14,236 nucleotides of DNA, taken from contig DAINMX010000174.1 in NCBI GenBank assembly GCA_036736205.1, positions 1 through 14,236 on the forward strand, in the 5' to 3' direction. The stretch comes from XYA12-FULL-58-9 sp001798605 (lineage in GTDB: Bacteria; Myxococcota; XYA12-FULL-58-9). Of the stretch, positions 6,932 to 13,312 are shown piece by piece (position 1 is the first letter of the stretch; the number at the start of each line of letters is the position of its first letter). The position numbers were made by a program, and so were the translations under genes. The notes under the pieces were generated by a model, which saw only the letters and a list, made by a program, of their open reading frames with translations, had not been told where the DNA came from and ran no database searches.

Positions 6932-7792
6932 ATGCGAACCCCATACACCTTCCTACTCGTTTGTGCCGTATTTGGCTGCGCTTCGCAAACTCGGATTGCC
7001 GAGCCGGTGCGCAACACCATCGCCGCTCGTCACGCTGGCCGCACCGTGGAGTTGCGGCAGTCGTGCTATTATGGCGATCTCTACGACGAGAACGAGAAGT
7101 GGCTCCTCTCACCCCACCCATTCGCCCAAACCTATCACATCGTCGATCTCGACGGTGTCCCTATTCATCCAAAAGGGCAACGAGGCATCATTCCCGCCGG
7201 ATCACGCTTCATCATCAAAAGGGTGGAATTTCCAGATTTCACCGCCGTCAGCATGCGCATGTTGACCACCCCACGCTACAACCCGTGGATATACCTCACC
7301 CCTGTCCCCGGCAGTGGTCTGCCCACGGACCGCAAGGCATTCATTTTGCTTTTGCCCATGGACATGGAAAAGGAAGAACAAGTCGAGGCGGCAATCGCCG
7401 GTGTGCTTGGCGACGAGGGCGAGGTCACCGCTTGGCTCGCCGAGCGGTCCCCCACGGTACAGGTCGCCATCAAGCACAAAGAGATCGCCATTGGCATGAC
7501 CGAGGAGGAGCTCCTCGCCGCGTTGGGCTCACCGCAGAAATGGTTCGCCGACCAACGCGACGGCCAATCGGCCCGCGTCGCCTGGTACCCATCCACAGAG
7601 GCCTGGTTTGTGGACGGCAAGGTCGTCGCGAAAGAAGACCCTCGCCCCGAGAGCAAACCCCAAGGGGCCCCTGCCGACAATCCCCCTTCAACGGCAGACC
7701 CTGCTCCCGCCGCTTCGCCCGCACCAGTTGAGCCGCCGGTAGCTGCAGCGCCGGTGCCAGCCGCACAGCCTACTCCGACACCAACAGAGTAA
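6932..7792 (+). CDS. Lipoprotein with a BamE/OmlA-like C-terminal domain and a Pro/Ala-rich tail
   Basis: Predicted 286-residue lipoprotein. The short signal peptide ends in a lipobox V13-F-G-C16. The middle (about 40-145) is a beta-rich domain I do not recognise. Residues 178-233 contain the pattern I185-A-I-G-M-T-E-E-E-L-L-A-A-L-G-S-P201 followed by an aromatic-rich stretch (R215-V-A-W-Y-P, E223-A-W-F-V-D-G-K-V-V), which is the signature order of the SmpA/OmlA/BamE-like fold found in outer-membrane lipoproteins. The last 50 residues are proline/alanine-rich and probably extended, as in cell-wall-spanning linkers. An ATG at 6932 was chosen because it alone gives a standard lipoprotein signal; a frame open upstream to 6788 overlaps the opposing gene. 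It has no obvious ribosome binding site. The BamE-like reading is fold-level only; membership of the BAM complex is not implied. Confidence 0.68.
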   Translation: MRTPYTFLLVCAVFGCASQTRIAEPVRNTIAARHAGRTVELRQSCYYGDLYDENEKWLLSPHPFAQTYHIVDLDGVPIHPKGQRGIIPAGSRFIIKRVEFPDFTAVSMRMLTTPRYNPWIYLTPVPGSGLPTDRKAFILLLPMDMEKEEQVEAAIAGVLGDEGEVTAWLAERSPTVQVAIKHKEIAIGMTEEELLAALGSPQKWFADQRDGQSARVAWYPSTEAWFVDGKVVAKEDPRPESKPQGAPADNPPSTADPAPAASPAPVEPPVAAAPVPAAQPTPTPTE

Positions 7793-7922
7793 TCGTCAAC
7801 TCCGCAACTGCACCTCACCATCTACCCCCAGCTCGCAGCCCCGCTGCGGAGATGTTTGCGAAGCATAACGACTGCGGCTAACCTCAAAGGAGGTTTTGGG
7901 GAATGTGTAGGAGATCTCAAAG
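7793..7922 (+). promoter_or_regulatory. Leader with two hairpins and a sequestered Shine-Dalgarno sequence
   Basis: This gap holds a hairpin CGCAGC-CCC-GCTGCG at 7834-7848 without a following T-run, so it is at best a weak terminator. A second hairpin at 7880-7895 (AACCTC-AAAG-GAGGTT) buries a perfect AAAGGAGG. That motif lies 9 nt before an ATG at 7903, which opens a 25-codon frame ending at 7980 and overlapping the lipoprotein in another frame. The real lipoprotein start at 7923 has its own AGGAG at 7909-7913. Function is inferred. Confidence 0.35.
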
Positions 7923-8825
7923 ATGCGTTATCTTCCCATTGTTGCCATCAGCTTCCTTGTTGTTGGGTGCGATCAGCTGACCGCGACCGTCTCGGCCGGA
8001 AGTCTGTTGACGCAGACCCCCGACCTCGCCAACGCCGAAGCCATGCCCGCAGGGTTGGCGCAGGCACTGCCGTTAGGCGACCTGCAACTCAAGGCGGGCG
8101 TTTCGGTTCTTGTGGCCGCCGGCGAACGGACGAGCTCGACTTCCACTGCGGCCCCCGAGCCGATCGTTGATGCCCAGGTGATTCTGGCTTGGACGGATAA
8201 ACAGATCAGCGTTTGCACAGTTGCCACTGCAGGTGCCGAGGGTACCTATCAATCGAGCAACATCGCCAATCCCAGCGACTGTGGCAATCCGCTTCTCGAA
8301 TATGTTGAAGAGGAGACGTATATCACTCGCATCGAAACCGGTTCCGACCTCTACAGCCTCTCGGTGACCGCCCCCGTGCCGATCGCCGCTCCGTTTGTCG
8401 TGCTGTCGCCGCTCACAGCCGCAGCCGATCATTTCGGCGCGAGCTTGCCGAGCCACCCACGCACCACCGCACTCTCTGTCGATTGGGGCGCTGACCCCGA
8501 CCTAGGTGAACGGCACGCCTTCGTCACCCTGGGGCGCATCCGTTACATCGGTGGTGCCGGCGACGCCCTGCTGGCAAGCAGTTGGCAAGCCGATCCTGAG
8601 CCGGTGTGGGACAACTTCCCGCGCACCGCCAGCGAAATGATCGAGGTCGTTGGCAGTGACCCCACCACCGACGCGACCATTGAAGCGTCCTCCTTTGATG
8701 TCACGGGCGCATACATCCTGGTCATCACCACCACGGAGATCTCCGACGTAGTCTCAACCAACCTGTTCTTGGGCTCCAACGCCCTCGCCGGTGCTGGCAC
8801 CGCATTCATCTTCTGGGTGGATTAG
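7923..8825 (+). CDS. Lipoprotein of unknown function
   Basis: Predicted 300-residue lipoprotein with signal segment 1-15 and lipobox V13-V-G-C16. I do not recognise the mature domain. It is rich in Ala, Thr, Ser and acidic residues with alternating hydrophobic positions, suggesting a beta-sandwich or other all-beta secreted fold, and has two cysteines (in ISVCTV and PSDCGN) that may form a disulfide. The chain ends in a short hydrophobic stretch AGAGTAFIFWVD. The ATG at 7923 is supported by AGGAG at 7909-7913 with a 9-nt spacing. It lies 130 bp after the BamE-like lipoprotein and 82 bp before the asparaginyl-tRNA synthetase start; whether it is co-transcribed with either is unclear. A surface or periplasmic role is inferred from the lipobox only. 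Confidence 0.72.
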   Translation: MRYLPIVAISFLVVGCDQLTATVSAGSLLTQTPDLANAEAMPAGLAQALPLGDLQLKAGVSVLVAAGERTSSTSTAAPEPIVDAQVILAWTDKQISVCTVATAGAEGTYQSSNIANPSDCGNPLLEYVEEETYITRIETGSDLYSLSVTAPVPIAAPFVVLSPLTAAADHFGASLPSHPRTTALSVDWGADPDLGERHAFVTLGRIRYIGGAGDALLASSWQADPEPVWDNFPRTASEMIEVVGSDPTTDATIEASSFDVTGAYILVITTTEISDVVSTNLFLGSNALAGAGTAFIFWVD

Positions 8826-8838
8826 ATTCTGATTGATA

Positions 8839-8856
8839 CTCTGGACTACTCCAGGG
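8839..8856 (+). promoter_or_regulatory. Upstream hairpin in the asnS leader
   Basis: CTCTGGA (8839-8845) and TCCAGGG (8850-8856) can form a 7-bp stem with one G-U pair and a CTAC loop. It lies just after the lipoprotein stop and is followed by AAAACC rather than a T-run. Its CCAGGGAA is repeated at the asnS ribosome binding site, so it could compete for the same pairing partner. Structure is predicted by eye. Confidence 0.35.
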
Positions 8857-8872
8857 AAAACCGGTAGCTCAT

Positions 8873-8899
8873 CCCTTGCGGCCGCGGTGGCTGCCAGGG
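8873..8899 (+). promoter_or_regulatory. Hairpin covering the asnS ribosome binding site
   Basis: The arm CCCTTGCGGC (8873-8882) can pair with GCTGCCAGGG (8890-8899) in a 10-position stem with one mismatch and one G-U pair, closing a 7-nt loop. The 3' arm contains the AGGGA Shine-Dalgarno sequence (8896-8900) that sits 7 nt before the asnS ATG. Folding would block initiation, which suggests translational control, but no ligand or protein can be assigned from the sequence. Confidence 0.42.
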
Positions 8900-8907
8900 A
8901 AGTTACC

Positions 8908-10233
8908 ATGATCACCACTCGTGTCTCAGAGATTGGCCAGTATGTGGGGGAAGTTGTTCGTCTGCAGGGCTGGTTGTTCAACAAGCGGTCCTCAAAGAAA
9001 TTGCAGTTCTTACAATTTCGTGACGGCAGCGGCACCATCCAAGCGGTGGTCTCCAAGGCAGATGTCGGCAATGAACTGTTTGCTGTTGCTGACGCTCTGA
9101 CACAAGAGTCTGCCATTCGTGTCGACGGCAAGGTTGTCGAGGACCCGCGCAGTCCCAGCGGCTACGAGCTGCAGGCAACGGGCCTCGAGTTGGTGGGCCC
9201 GAGTGTGGACTATCCCATCAGCAACAAGGCGCACGGCGATGCGTTCTTGATGGATCATCGACATCTTTGGCTGCGTTCACGAAGGCAACATACCATCCTG
9301 CGTGTGCGCCACACTCTCATCAAAAGCATCCGGGACTACTTCGACAACGCCGGTTTTGTCCTCGTCGATTCTCCCCTACTCACCCCGGCCGCCTGCGAGG
9401 GCACCACCACTCTGTTTGGCACTGAGTATTTTGGCCGCCAGGCCTTCTTGAGCCAATCGGGACAGCTTTACCAAGAGGCGGCCTGCATGGCATTTGGCAA
9501 GAGCTACTGTTTTGGCCCAACCTTCCGTGCCGAGAAATCGAAGACCCGGCGGCACCTCACTGAGTTCTGGATGGTCGAGCCAGAGGTCGCTTATCTCGAC
9601 CTCGAAGGCGATATGGACCTCGCCGAGGATTTCCTGTGCAGCATCATCGCCCGGGCATTGGATGTCCACGCCAAGGAAATCGAAACCGTTCTTGAGCGAG
9701 ATCTAACTGCCTTGGAGAATGTTCGCAAGCCATTCCCGCGAATCTCCTACGACAACGCGGTGGAGCAAGTCAAAGTTCTGCACGCCAAGGCCGAACCTGA
9801 GCTGCAAGAGCAACTCGCCATCGAATGGGGAATGGACTTTGGCAGCCCACACGAGACGGAGCTCACCAAACAGTACGACCGGCCAATCATGGTCTACAAC
9901 TACCCTTCGGCGGTGAAGGCCTTCTATATGAAAAAGGACGTTCTGCGCCCCGAGGTGGCACGCTGCGTCGATATACTCGCCCCCGAGGGCTACGGAGAAA
10001 TCATCGGCGGCGGCCAGCGTGAGGACGATCTCGACACACTCGAGGCCGCCATTCGCGCCCATGACCTGCCGGAGGAGGCATTCAAGTGGTTTCTCGATCT
10101 TCGGCGCTACGGTTCTGTGCCCCACGCCGGCTTCGGTCTCGGTCTCGAGCGAACCGTGGCGTGGGTCTGCGGCTTGCACCACGTGCGTGAAACCATCCCC
10201 TTTGCCCGCACCATGGATCGACTGGGGCCTTAA
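8908..10233 (+). CDS. asnS: Asparaginyl-tRNA synthetase (AsnRS)
   Basis: Predicted 441-residue class IIb aminoacyl-tRNA synthetase that charges tRNA-Asn with asparagine in the cytoplasm. An OB-fold anticodon-binding domain (about 12-98; RLQGWLFNKRSS, LQFLQFRDGSG) precedes the catalytic core. Motif 2 is F206-R-A-E-K-S-K-T-R-R-H-L-T-E-F; motif 3 is G408-F-G-L-G-L-E-R-T, preceded by R399-R-Y-G-S-V-P-H-A, which is characteristic of bacterial AsnRS rather than AspRS, and followed by V426-R-E-T-I-P-F. The IGGGQRE stretch (366-372) is also as expected. The ATG at 8908 gives the standard N-terminus and follows AGGGA at 8896-8900; the frame is open to a TTG at 8833 but that extension does not resemble the family. 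It is followed after 14 bp by the small membrane protein gene. Confidence 0.95.
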   Translation: MITTRVSEIGQYVGEVVRLQGWLFNKRSSKKLQFLQFRDGSGTIQAVVSKADVGNELFAVADALTQESAIRVDGKVVEDPRSPSGYELQATGLELVGPSVDYPISNKAHGDAFLMDHRHLWLRSRRQHTILRVRHTLIKSIRDYFDNAGFVLVDSPLLTPAACEGTTTLFGTEYFGRQAFLSQSGQLYQEAACMAFGKSYCFGPTFRAEKSKTRRHLTEFWMVEPEVAYLDLEGDMDLAEDFLCSIIARALDVHAKEIETVLERDLTALENVRKPFPRISYDNAVEQVKVLHAKAEPELQEQLAIEWGMDFGSPHETELTKQYDRPIMVYNYPSAVKAFYMKKDVLRPEVARCVDILAPEGYGEIIGGGQREDDLDTLEAAIRAHDLPEEAFKWFLDLRRYGSVPHAGFGLGLERTVAWVCGLHHVRETIPFARTMDRLGP

Positions 10234-10247
10234 CCGGGAGAGACAAC

Positions 10248-10526
10248 GTGTCACGGATCTGGATTGCTTTAGGTATCGTCGCCATCATGGTCTTGCGCCG
10301 TTTCTCGCCGATAGCCGGCTCAAGTCTCGCCATCATCTTCGCTTTCGTCATCGCCGGTTGGGGCACGTGGGTCTACAACCAAAACGGCGGCGTCGGCCTC
10401 GTCTTCATGAATACCACTCTTCCCCAGCAAGCCTTTTATGGAATCATCGCGGTGTGGTGTGGCCTCGAGATCTGGGGCCTGATCCGCAACATTCGCAATC
10501 GCCCAGAGACCCCCGCCGAAGAGTGA
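10248..10526 (+). CDS. Small membrane protein of unknown function
   Basis: Predicted 92-residue protein with about three hydrophobic segments: roughly 4-17, 23-43 and 61-80, with a short charged C-terminal tail (IRNIRNRPETPAEE). It is probably an inner-membrane protein; no family is recognised. The GTG start at 10248 is supported by GGGAG at 10236-10240 with a 7-nt spacing. The 14-bp gap after asnS suggests co-transcription, but there is no sign of a functional link. Confidence 0.72.
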   Translation: MSRIWIALGIVAIMVLRRFSPIAGSSLAIIFAFVIAGWGTWVYNQNGGVGLVFMNTTLPQQAFYGIIAVWCGLEIWGLIRNIRNRPETPAEE

Positions 10527-10598
10527 AGCGCTGCGAAGCCCGAGAGGCCCAACACGAGTTGCCGGGAGCCATGGGCACAGCTACACTCACCGCAAATC

Positions 10599-11189
10599 AT
10601 GCGCAGCGTCGGGCTATTTAAGGTCTTTGCATTCTACTCCGCCATGACCAGCATTGGCGTCGCGGCACTGTGGGGGCGAGGAGGGGCTACCGAGTTCTTC
10701 CCGAAGATCGACCTGCAGCACTGGGCCATAGCCATCGCCTCAGGTCTCGGTGTCGGCTTGGTCATGGTTGCCGCCTCGCGGTTAGCTGCGGCAAATCTGC
10801 AGTGGGCCGCCCAGTTGGCGGAGGAATTTCGAAGCCTCATCGGGCCATTGAGCGGCCGACAGGCCTTGGCCGTAGCGGCGGCGAGCGCCGTCGCCGAGGA
10901 GCTGCTGTTTCGAGGAATCCTGCAACCCCCACTCGGGCTTTGGCTCACGGCCGCCATTTTTGGCGTTCTGCACATTGGCCCAAATATCCGATTCCTACCT
11001 TGGACAGTGATGGCCTGCGGAGCGGGTCTTGCTTTCGGTTGGTTGTTTCATTGGACCTCATCTTTGGCGGCGCCCATTCTCGCACACGCGACGGTGAACT
11101 ACCTCAATCTGCGCTATCTGACCCAAACGACCGACGGCGATGAGCTTTGCATTGATCCGGTTGGAGACGAGCACCCTGTTGGGCAATAG
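10599..11189 (+). CDS. CPBP-family intramembrane metalloprotease
   Basis: Predicted 196-residue polytopic membrane protein of the CPBP (CAAX-protease and bacteriocin-processing-like, Abi) family. The three active-site blocks are present: E100-E-L-L-F-R105-G (tandem glutamates and arginine), F121-G-V-L-H125-I-G (first histidine), and L161-A-H163-A-T-V-N167-Y-L (second histidine and asparagine). Hydrophobic segments around 8-25, 43-62, 111-126, 134-150 and 155-171 fit the fold, although the N-terminal portion is shorter than in many members. The acidic C-terminal tail (178-196) is soluble. Bacterial members act in prenyl-protein-like processing, bacteriocin immunity or unknown roles; no substrate is nearby. 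The ATG at 10599 lacks a clear ribosome binding site, and it follows the small membrane gene after 72 bp. Confidence 0.88.
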   Translation: MRSVGLFKVFAFYSAMTSIGVAALWGRGGATEFFPKIDLQHWAIAIASGLGVGLVMVAASRLAAANLQWAAQLAEEFRSLIGPLSGRQALAVAAASAVAEELLFRGILQPPLGLWLTAAIFGVLHIGPNIRFLPWTVMACGAGLAFGWLFHWTSSLAAPILAHATVNYLNLRYLTQTTDGDELCIDPVGDEHPVGQ

Positions 11190-11210
11190 TCCATTTCGCG
11201 ATATTGCCAA
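11179..11210 (+). terminator. Stem-loop at the end of the CPBP gene (weak terminator candidate)
   Basis: TTGGGCAATA (11179-11188) pairs with TATTGCCAA (11202-11210) in a 9-bp stem with one bulged G and a 13-nt loop; the CPBP stop codon lies inside the structure. No T-run follows, so if it ends transcription it would do so weakly; it may instead stabilise the mRNA end. Confidence 0.25.
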
Positions 11211-11240
11211 CTCACATCCTTAAGCATTGGTGAGGCAGCA

Positions 11241-12278
11241 GTGCACAACAACGTCTTCATGGTCGTCACATTCGCAACCGCCAGCAGCGCCTGGCCTCTG
11301 CAGTCGCCCGCTGACAGACTGGTGGACCAAGCCCAGTCCGCGCGAGAACGGGCTGAGTTCCGACTGGCCGCTTCCCTACTTGACGAAGCGGAGAAAGACC
11401 AGGATCCCCCCGTCGGACGCATCTACCATGAACGCGGCCTGTTGGCTCGCGACAGCGGCCATCTGGAAGAGGCAGCCACGGAGCTCCAGAAGGCTGTTTC
11501 CCATCATTTTGCTACCGCGATTCACCTCGATCACGCAGGTGTCTTGGTCCAGCTGGGTCGCTGGCCAGAGGCTGTCGTCGTGCTCCGCCAAGCTTTTGAC
11601 GAGCGCGGTTCCACTCTCTTAGCCAGCGCCGTCGGCACCGATGAACGGTTCGTCAAACTGACGGGCTTTTCTCCCTATGACAGCCTCCTTCAAGAACGTC
11701 GCCTCGAAGAAGAGAGCCCGTTCTTCAAGCTCACGGTAAGAATGGCAAGGATAGAGCGTTCGACCCTGGGTTCGGAAATCATCCTCGACCAGATCGCCAC
11801 ATTCGCCACATTGGCTGCGCGTCTAGCCAACTCCGTCGGCGCACCGATATTCGTTTTTGTCCTCCTTGGACTCGTCTTCGCCTTTGGAATTCAGCAGACG
11901 GCCCTGGTCGGTCCACCGTGGACCATCGTCCTCGGAATGACGTTGGCGGGGATCACCTGGCACCTTGCTGCGCGATTCGCTGGTGATGACGCTGGCGGCG
12001 GCCCAACCATTGCCTTTGGCGTCAGTGTCGTGTTCGGACCCTGGCTGGTCGTTCTCGCCACCCGTGGAATTCTGCGATGGCGTCAGCTCGCAAAGATCGC
12101 CGCGACCGACCCGTTTTCCAAGGATCACCTGCCCGACACCCTGGCGGTGCTGGAAGAAGTCACCCGCCTCGGTCGTCGTTGGATGGTCGCGGAGGGCGAG
12201 GAAAAAGAAGAAATCGCCCGCGATCTGGACGTGGCGCAGGTCGCGGTTAGACAACGATTTGATCTCGATAGAGACTGA
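11241..12278 (+). CDS. TPR-like membrane protein of unknown function
   Basis: Predicted 345-residue protein. An N-terminal hydrophobic signal-like segment (about 4-17, cleavage perhaps after SSA) is followed by helical repeats (about 25-125) that fit two to three tetratricopeptide units, for example residues 60-87 (Y62-H-E-R-G-L-L-A-R-D-S-G-H-L-E-E-A) and 95-120 (L96-D-H-A-G-V-L-V-Q-L-G-R-W-P-E-A). Three membrane helices follow at about 201-219, 227-245 and 257-276, then a charged helical C-terminus (280-345). The TPR part would then be outside the cytoplasmic membrane. The GTG start at 11241 has GAGG at 11232-11235, 5 nt upstream. TPR units usually bind proteins; nothing shows the partner. 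It lies 51 bp after the CPBP gene and ends the strand-uniform block before the degraded accessory patch. Confidence 0.72.
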   Translation: MHNNVFMVVTFATASSAWPLQSPADRLVDQAQSARERAEFRLAASLLDEAEKDQDPPVGRIYHERGLLARDSGHLEEAATELQKAVSHHFATAIHLDHAGVLVQLGRWPEAVVVLRQAFDERGSTLLASAVGTDERFVKLTGFSPYDSLLQERRLEEESPFFKLTVRMARIERSTLGSEIILDQIATFATLAARLANSVGAPIFVFVLLGLVFAFGIQQTALVGPPWTIVLGMTLAGITWHLAARFAGDDAGGGPTIAFGVSVVFGPWLVVLATRGILRWRQLAKIAATDPFSKDHLPDTLAVLEEVTRLGRRWMVAEGEEKEEIARDLDVAQVAVRQRFDLDRD

Positions 12279-12327
12279 GTGCCCTGACTTTCTGGAATGT
12301 CGACGTCAGCGACCTGCCCCACACGGG

Positions 12328-12492
12328 TCAATTGGTATTTGCGAGCCCGTTGTCGTCGTAGGTGTTGCCCACGATCGTTCCGCCGTAGGTGCTGCACCCC
12401 CCATAGCAAAAGACGCCATAGGCGGCTGAGCTATTGATCTGGTTGTACGAGACCGTCACGGTAGTGCCTTCGTGGAGGAACAGGTTTGTCCG
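12328..12492 (-). pseudogene. Remnant of a parallel beta-helix repeat protein
   Basis: The minus strand contains an open stretch of about 55 codons between two stops, ending in TGA at 12330-12328, with no usable start codon. The translation carries the turn-and-strand pattern of right-handed beta-helix proteins: G-T-T-V-T-V-S-Y-N-Q-I-N-S-S, then Y-G-V-F-C-Y-G-G-C, then G-T-I-V-G-N-T-Y-D-D-N-G. The repeated V-x-x-N/I-x-x-N-x-Y-x-x-N spacing and tyrosine/asparagine richness make chance unlikely. A frameshift near 12480-12492 may link it to a cysteine-bearing upstream stretch in another frame. It would be the C-terminal end of a secreted or surface protein whose remainder has been lost. Family assignment is by pattern only. 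Confidence 0.5.
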
Positions 12493-12551
12493 ACGTCACA
12501 TCTGGGCGGGGGTGCGATACCCGCTTGTTGGTGGCAGAGTGCGGTGCCAGT

Positions 12552-12573
12552 GAACTGCGAACTGCGAACTGCG
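12552..12573. repeat. Heptanucleotide array, three copies of GAACTGC
   Basis: Three perfect copies of GAACTGC plus one further G. It lies 18 bp before a second 7-bp array of unrelated sequence. Perfect identity suggests slippage-generated short tandem repeats. Confidence 0.85.
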
Positions 12574-12591
12574 GCTGAGATGACCCGCCAC

Positions 12592-12649
12592 GCTTTCAGC
12601 TTTCAGCTTTCAGCTTTCAGCTTTCAGCTTTCAGCTTTCAGCTTTCAGC
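12592..12649. repeat. Heptanucleotide array, eight copies of GCTTTCA
   Basis: Eight perfect copies of GCTTTCA followed by GC, 58 bp in total. The perfect identity points to recent slippage, and copy number is likely to vary between strains. It is not inside an intact gene, so a phase-variable frame is not supported; it lies about 40 bp beyond the vapC stop. Confidence 0.92.
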
Positions 12650-12690
12650 AAACATACCCACGTCCTTGATTGCCCCCGATCGCTGCTGGT

Positions 12691-13080
12691 CTATGGTGCC
12701 ACCAAGTCGATGCCGATTCCTGCTTTCCTCATGTGCGAGAAGTCGGAATCAGCAGTCATGACAGACAGTCCGTGCGCCAGCGCGTAGCACGCGATCAGCA
12801 GGTCCATCGACTTGGCCACCACGCCTTTACGCGCCAGGTAGAACCCGAGTTCACCAGCCTCTTCCCAGAGACGGTCCGGTTGGGCTAGCAGATGGCAACT
12901 CCCAAGGAGGCCAAGCACCTGCGACCGCTCTGCCCGAGATTTCAAACCGCGCCTCAGTTCTGTGATCACCGGACCGCACAACGCAACCTCGTTCGAGTCC
13001 AGCGCATCGTCAACGAGCGATGAGAGGCGGCCGGTGCCGCGAAAGAAATCCACCCACGCCGAGGTGTCGACGAGAATCAC
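12691..13080 (-). CDS. vapC: PIN-domain ribonuclease toxin (VapC)
   Basis: Predicted 129-residue VapC-type toxin, a metal-dependent PIN-domain endoribonuclease that blocks translation when not bound by its antitoxin. The acidic active site is complete: D5 (VDTSAWVDFF), E41 (TELRRG), D93 (SMDLLIA) and D111/D113 (TADSDF). Length is typical of the family. It begins with GTG at 13080, overlapping the stop of the antitoxin gene by 4 nt (GTGA), which is the normal coupled arrangement. The intact catalytic residues indicate an active toxin. The specific RNA target cannot be predicted. Confidence 0.93.
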   Translation of the reverse strand: MILVDTSAWVDFFRGTGRLSSLVDDALDSNEVALCGPVITELRRGLKSRAERSQVLGLLGSCHLLAQPDRLWEEAGELGFYLARKGVVAKSMDLLIACYALAHGLSVMTADSDFSHMRKAGIGIDLVAP

Positions 13081-13280
13081 TTGCGACTCTCATCAAGGTC
13101 GAGATCAAAATGGATCTTGCCTTTGAGCTTGCGCAACGCCGAACGCTGCGCCTTCTTGTCCAACTCCTGCAAGCCCGCGATCACGGTGCTTGTAATGCCC
13201 TGGCCGGTGACATGCGTTGCCCGTTCAAGGATGGAAAGAGGGACATTGATCGTAATCTTTCTGACCCGGTTCTTCATCAT
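13077..13280 (-). CDS. vapB: VapB-type antitoxin (ribbon-helix-helix-like)
   Basis: Predicted 67-residue antitoxin for the adjacent VapC. The N-terminus (R8-K-I-T-I-N-V-P followed by a helix S16-I-L-E-R-A, a glycine turn T22-G-Q-G and a second helix S27-T-V-I-A-G-L-Q-E-L) fits a strand-helix-helix DNA-binding domain. The charged C-terminal tail (about 36-67, ending D-L-D-L-D-E-S-R-K) would wrap the toxin. Two adjacent ATGs are possible, 13280 and 13277; the promoter position suggests transcription begins at or beside them, so translation may be leaderless, and the second would give 66 residues. The stop overlaps vapC by 4 nt. VapB-VapC complexes usually repress their own promoter, and an inverted repeat overlaps it here. 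The exact VapB subfamily is uncertain. Confidence 0.85.
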   Translation of the reverse strand: MMKNRVRKITINVPLSILERATHVTGQGITSTVIAGLQELDKKAQRSALRKLKGKIHFDLDLDESRK

Positions 13281-13283
13281 AAC

Positions 13284-13312
13284 AGTATATTGGTATGGTA
13301 ATAACTGGTCAA
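13284..13312 (-). promoter_or_regulatory. Sigma-70-type promoter of vapBC
   Basis: On the minus strand, TTGACC (13312-13307) and TATACT (13289-13284) each match five of six consensus bases and are separated by exactly 17 bp. The expected start point is at about 13277, the second ATG of vapB, so the transcript would be leaderless or nearly so. Confidence 0.75.

Larger units (their letters stand above)
12279..12690. other. Gene-poor patch with a pseudogene fragment and short tandem repeats
   Basis: No intact gene is supported in these 412 bp between the TPR-like gene and vapC. It contains a minus-strand beta-helix protein fragment (12328-12492) and two heptanucleotide arrays (12552-12573 and 12592-12649), listed separately. 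Sequence at 12650-12690 shows nothing I can identify. The stretch reads as decayed, rearranged DNA. Confidence 0.6.

Noticed and set aside
6766..7731. 321-residue plus-strand frame over the divergent lipoprotein region
   Set aside because: Its Arg/His-rich translation is typical of an out-of-frame reading; the lipoprotein frame beginning at 6932 has a signal peptide and a domain pattern.
7834..7848. Intrinsic terminator after the BamE-like lipoprotein
   Set aside because: The stem is good but short, and no T-run follows, so it was described only as a hairpin.
8873..8900. T-box-like element before asnS
   Set aside because: The CCGCGGTGG stretch recalls the T-box core only on the opposite strand; the plus strand lacks the conserved T-box sequence, specifier stem and terminator T-run.
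9703..10254. 183-residue minus-strand frame opposite asnS
   Set aside because: It is antisense to conserved synthetase motifs and has no independent evidence.
10571..10621. 16-codon leader frame overlapping the CPBP start
   Set aside because: The GGGAG upstream is too close to the ATG and the peptide has no informative content; overlap by chance is likely.
12592..12649. CRISPR-like or phase-variable repeat
   Set aside because: The 7-bp units have no spacers, and the array is not within an intact reading frame.
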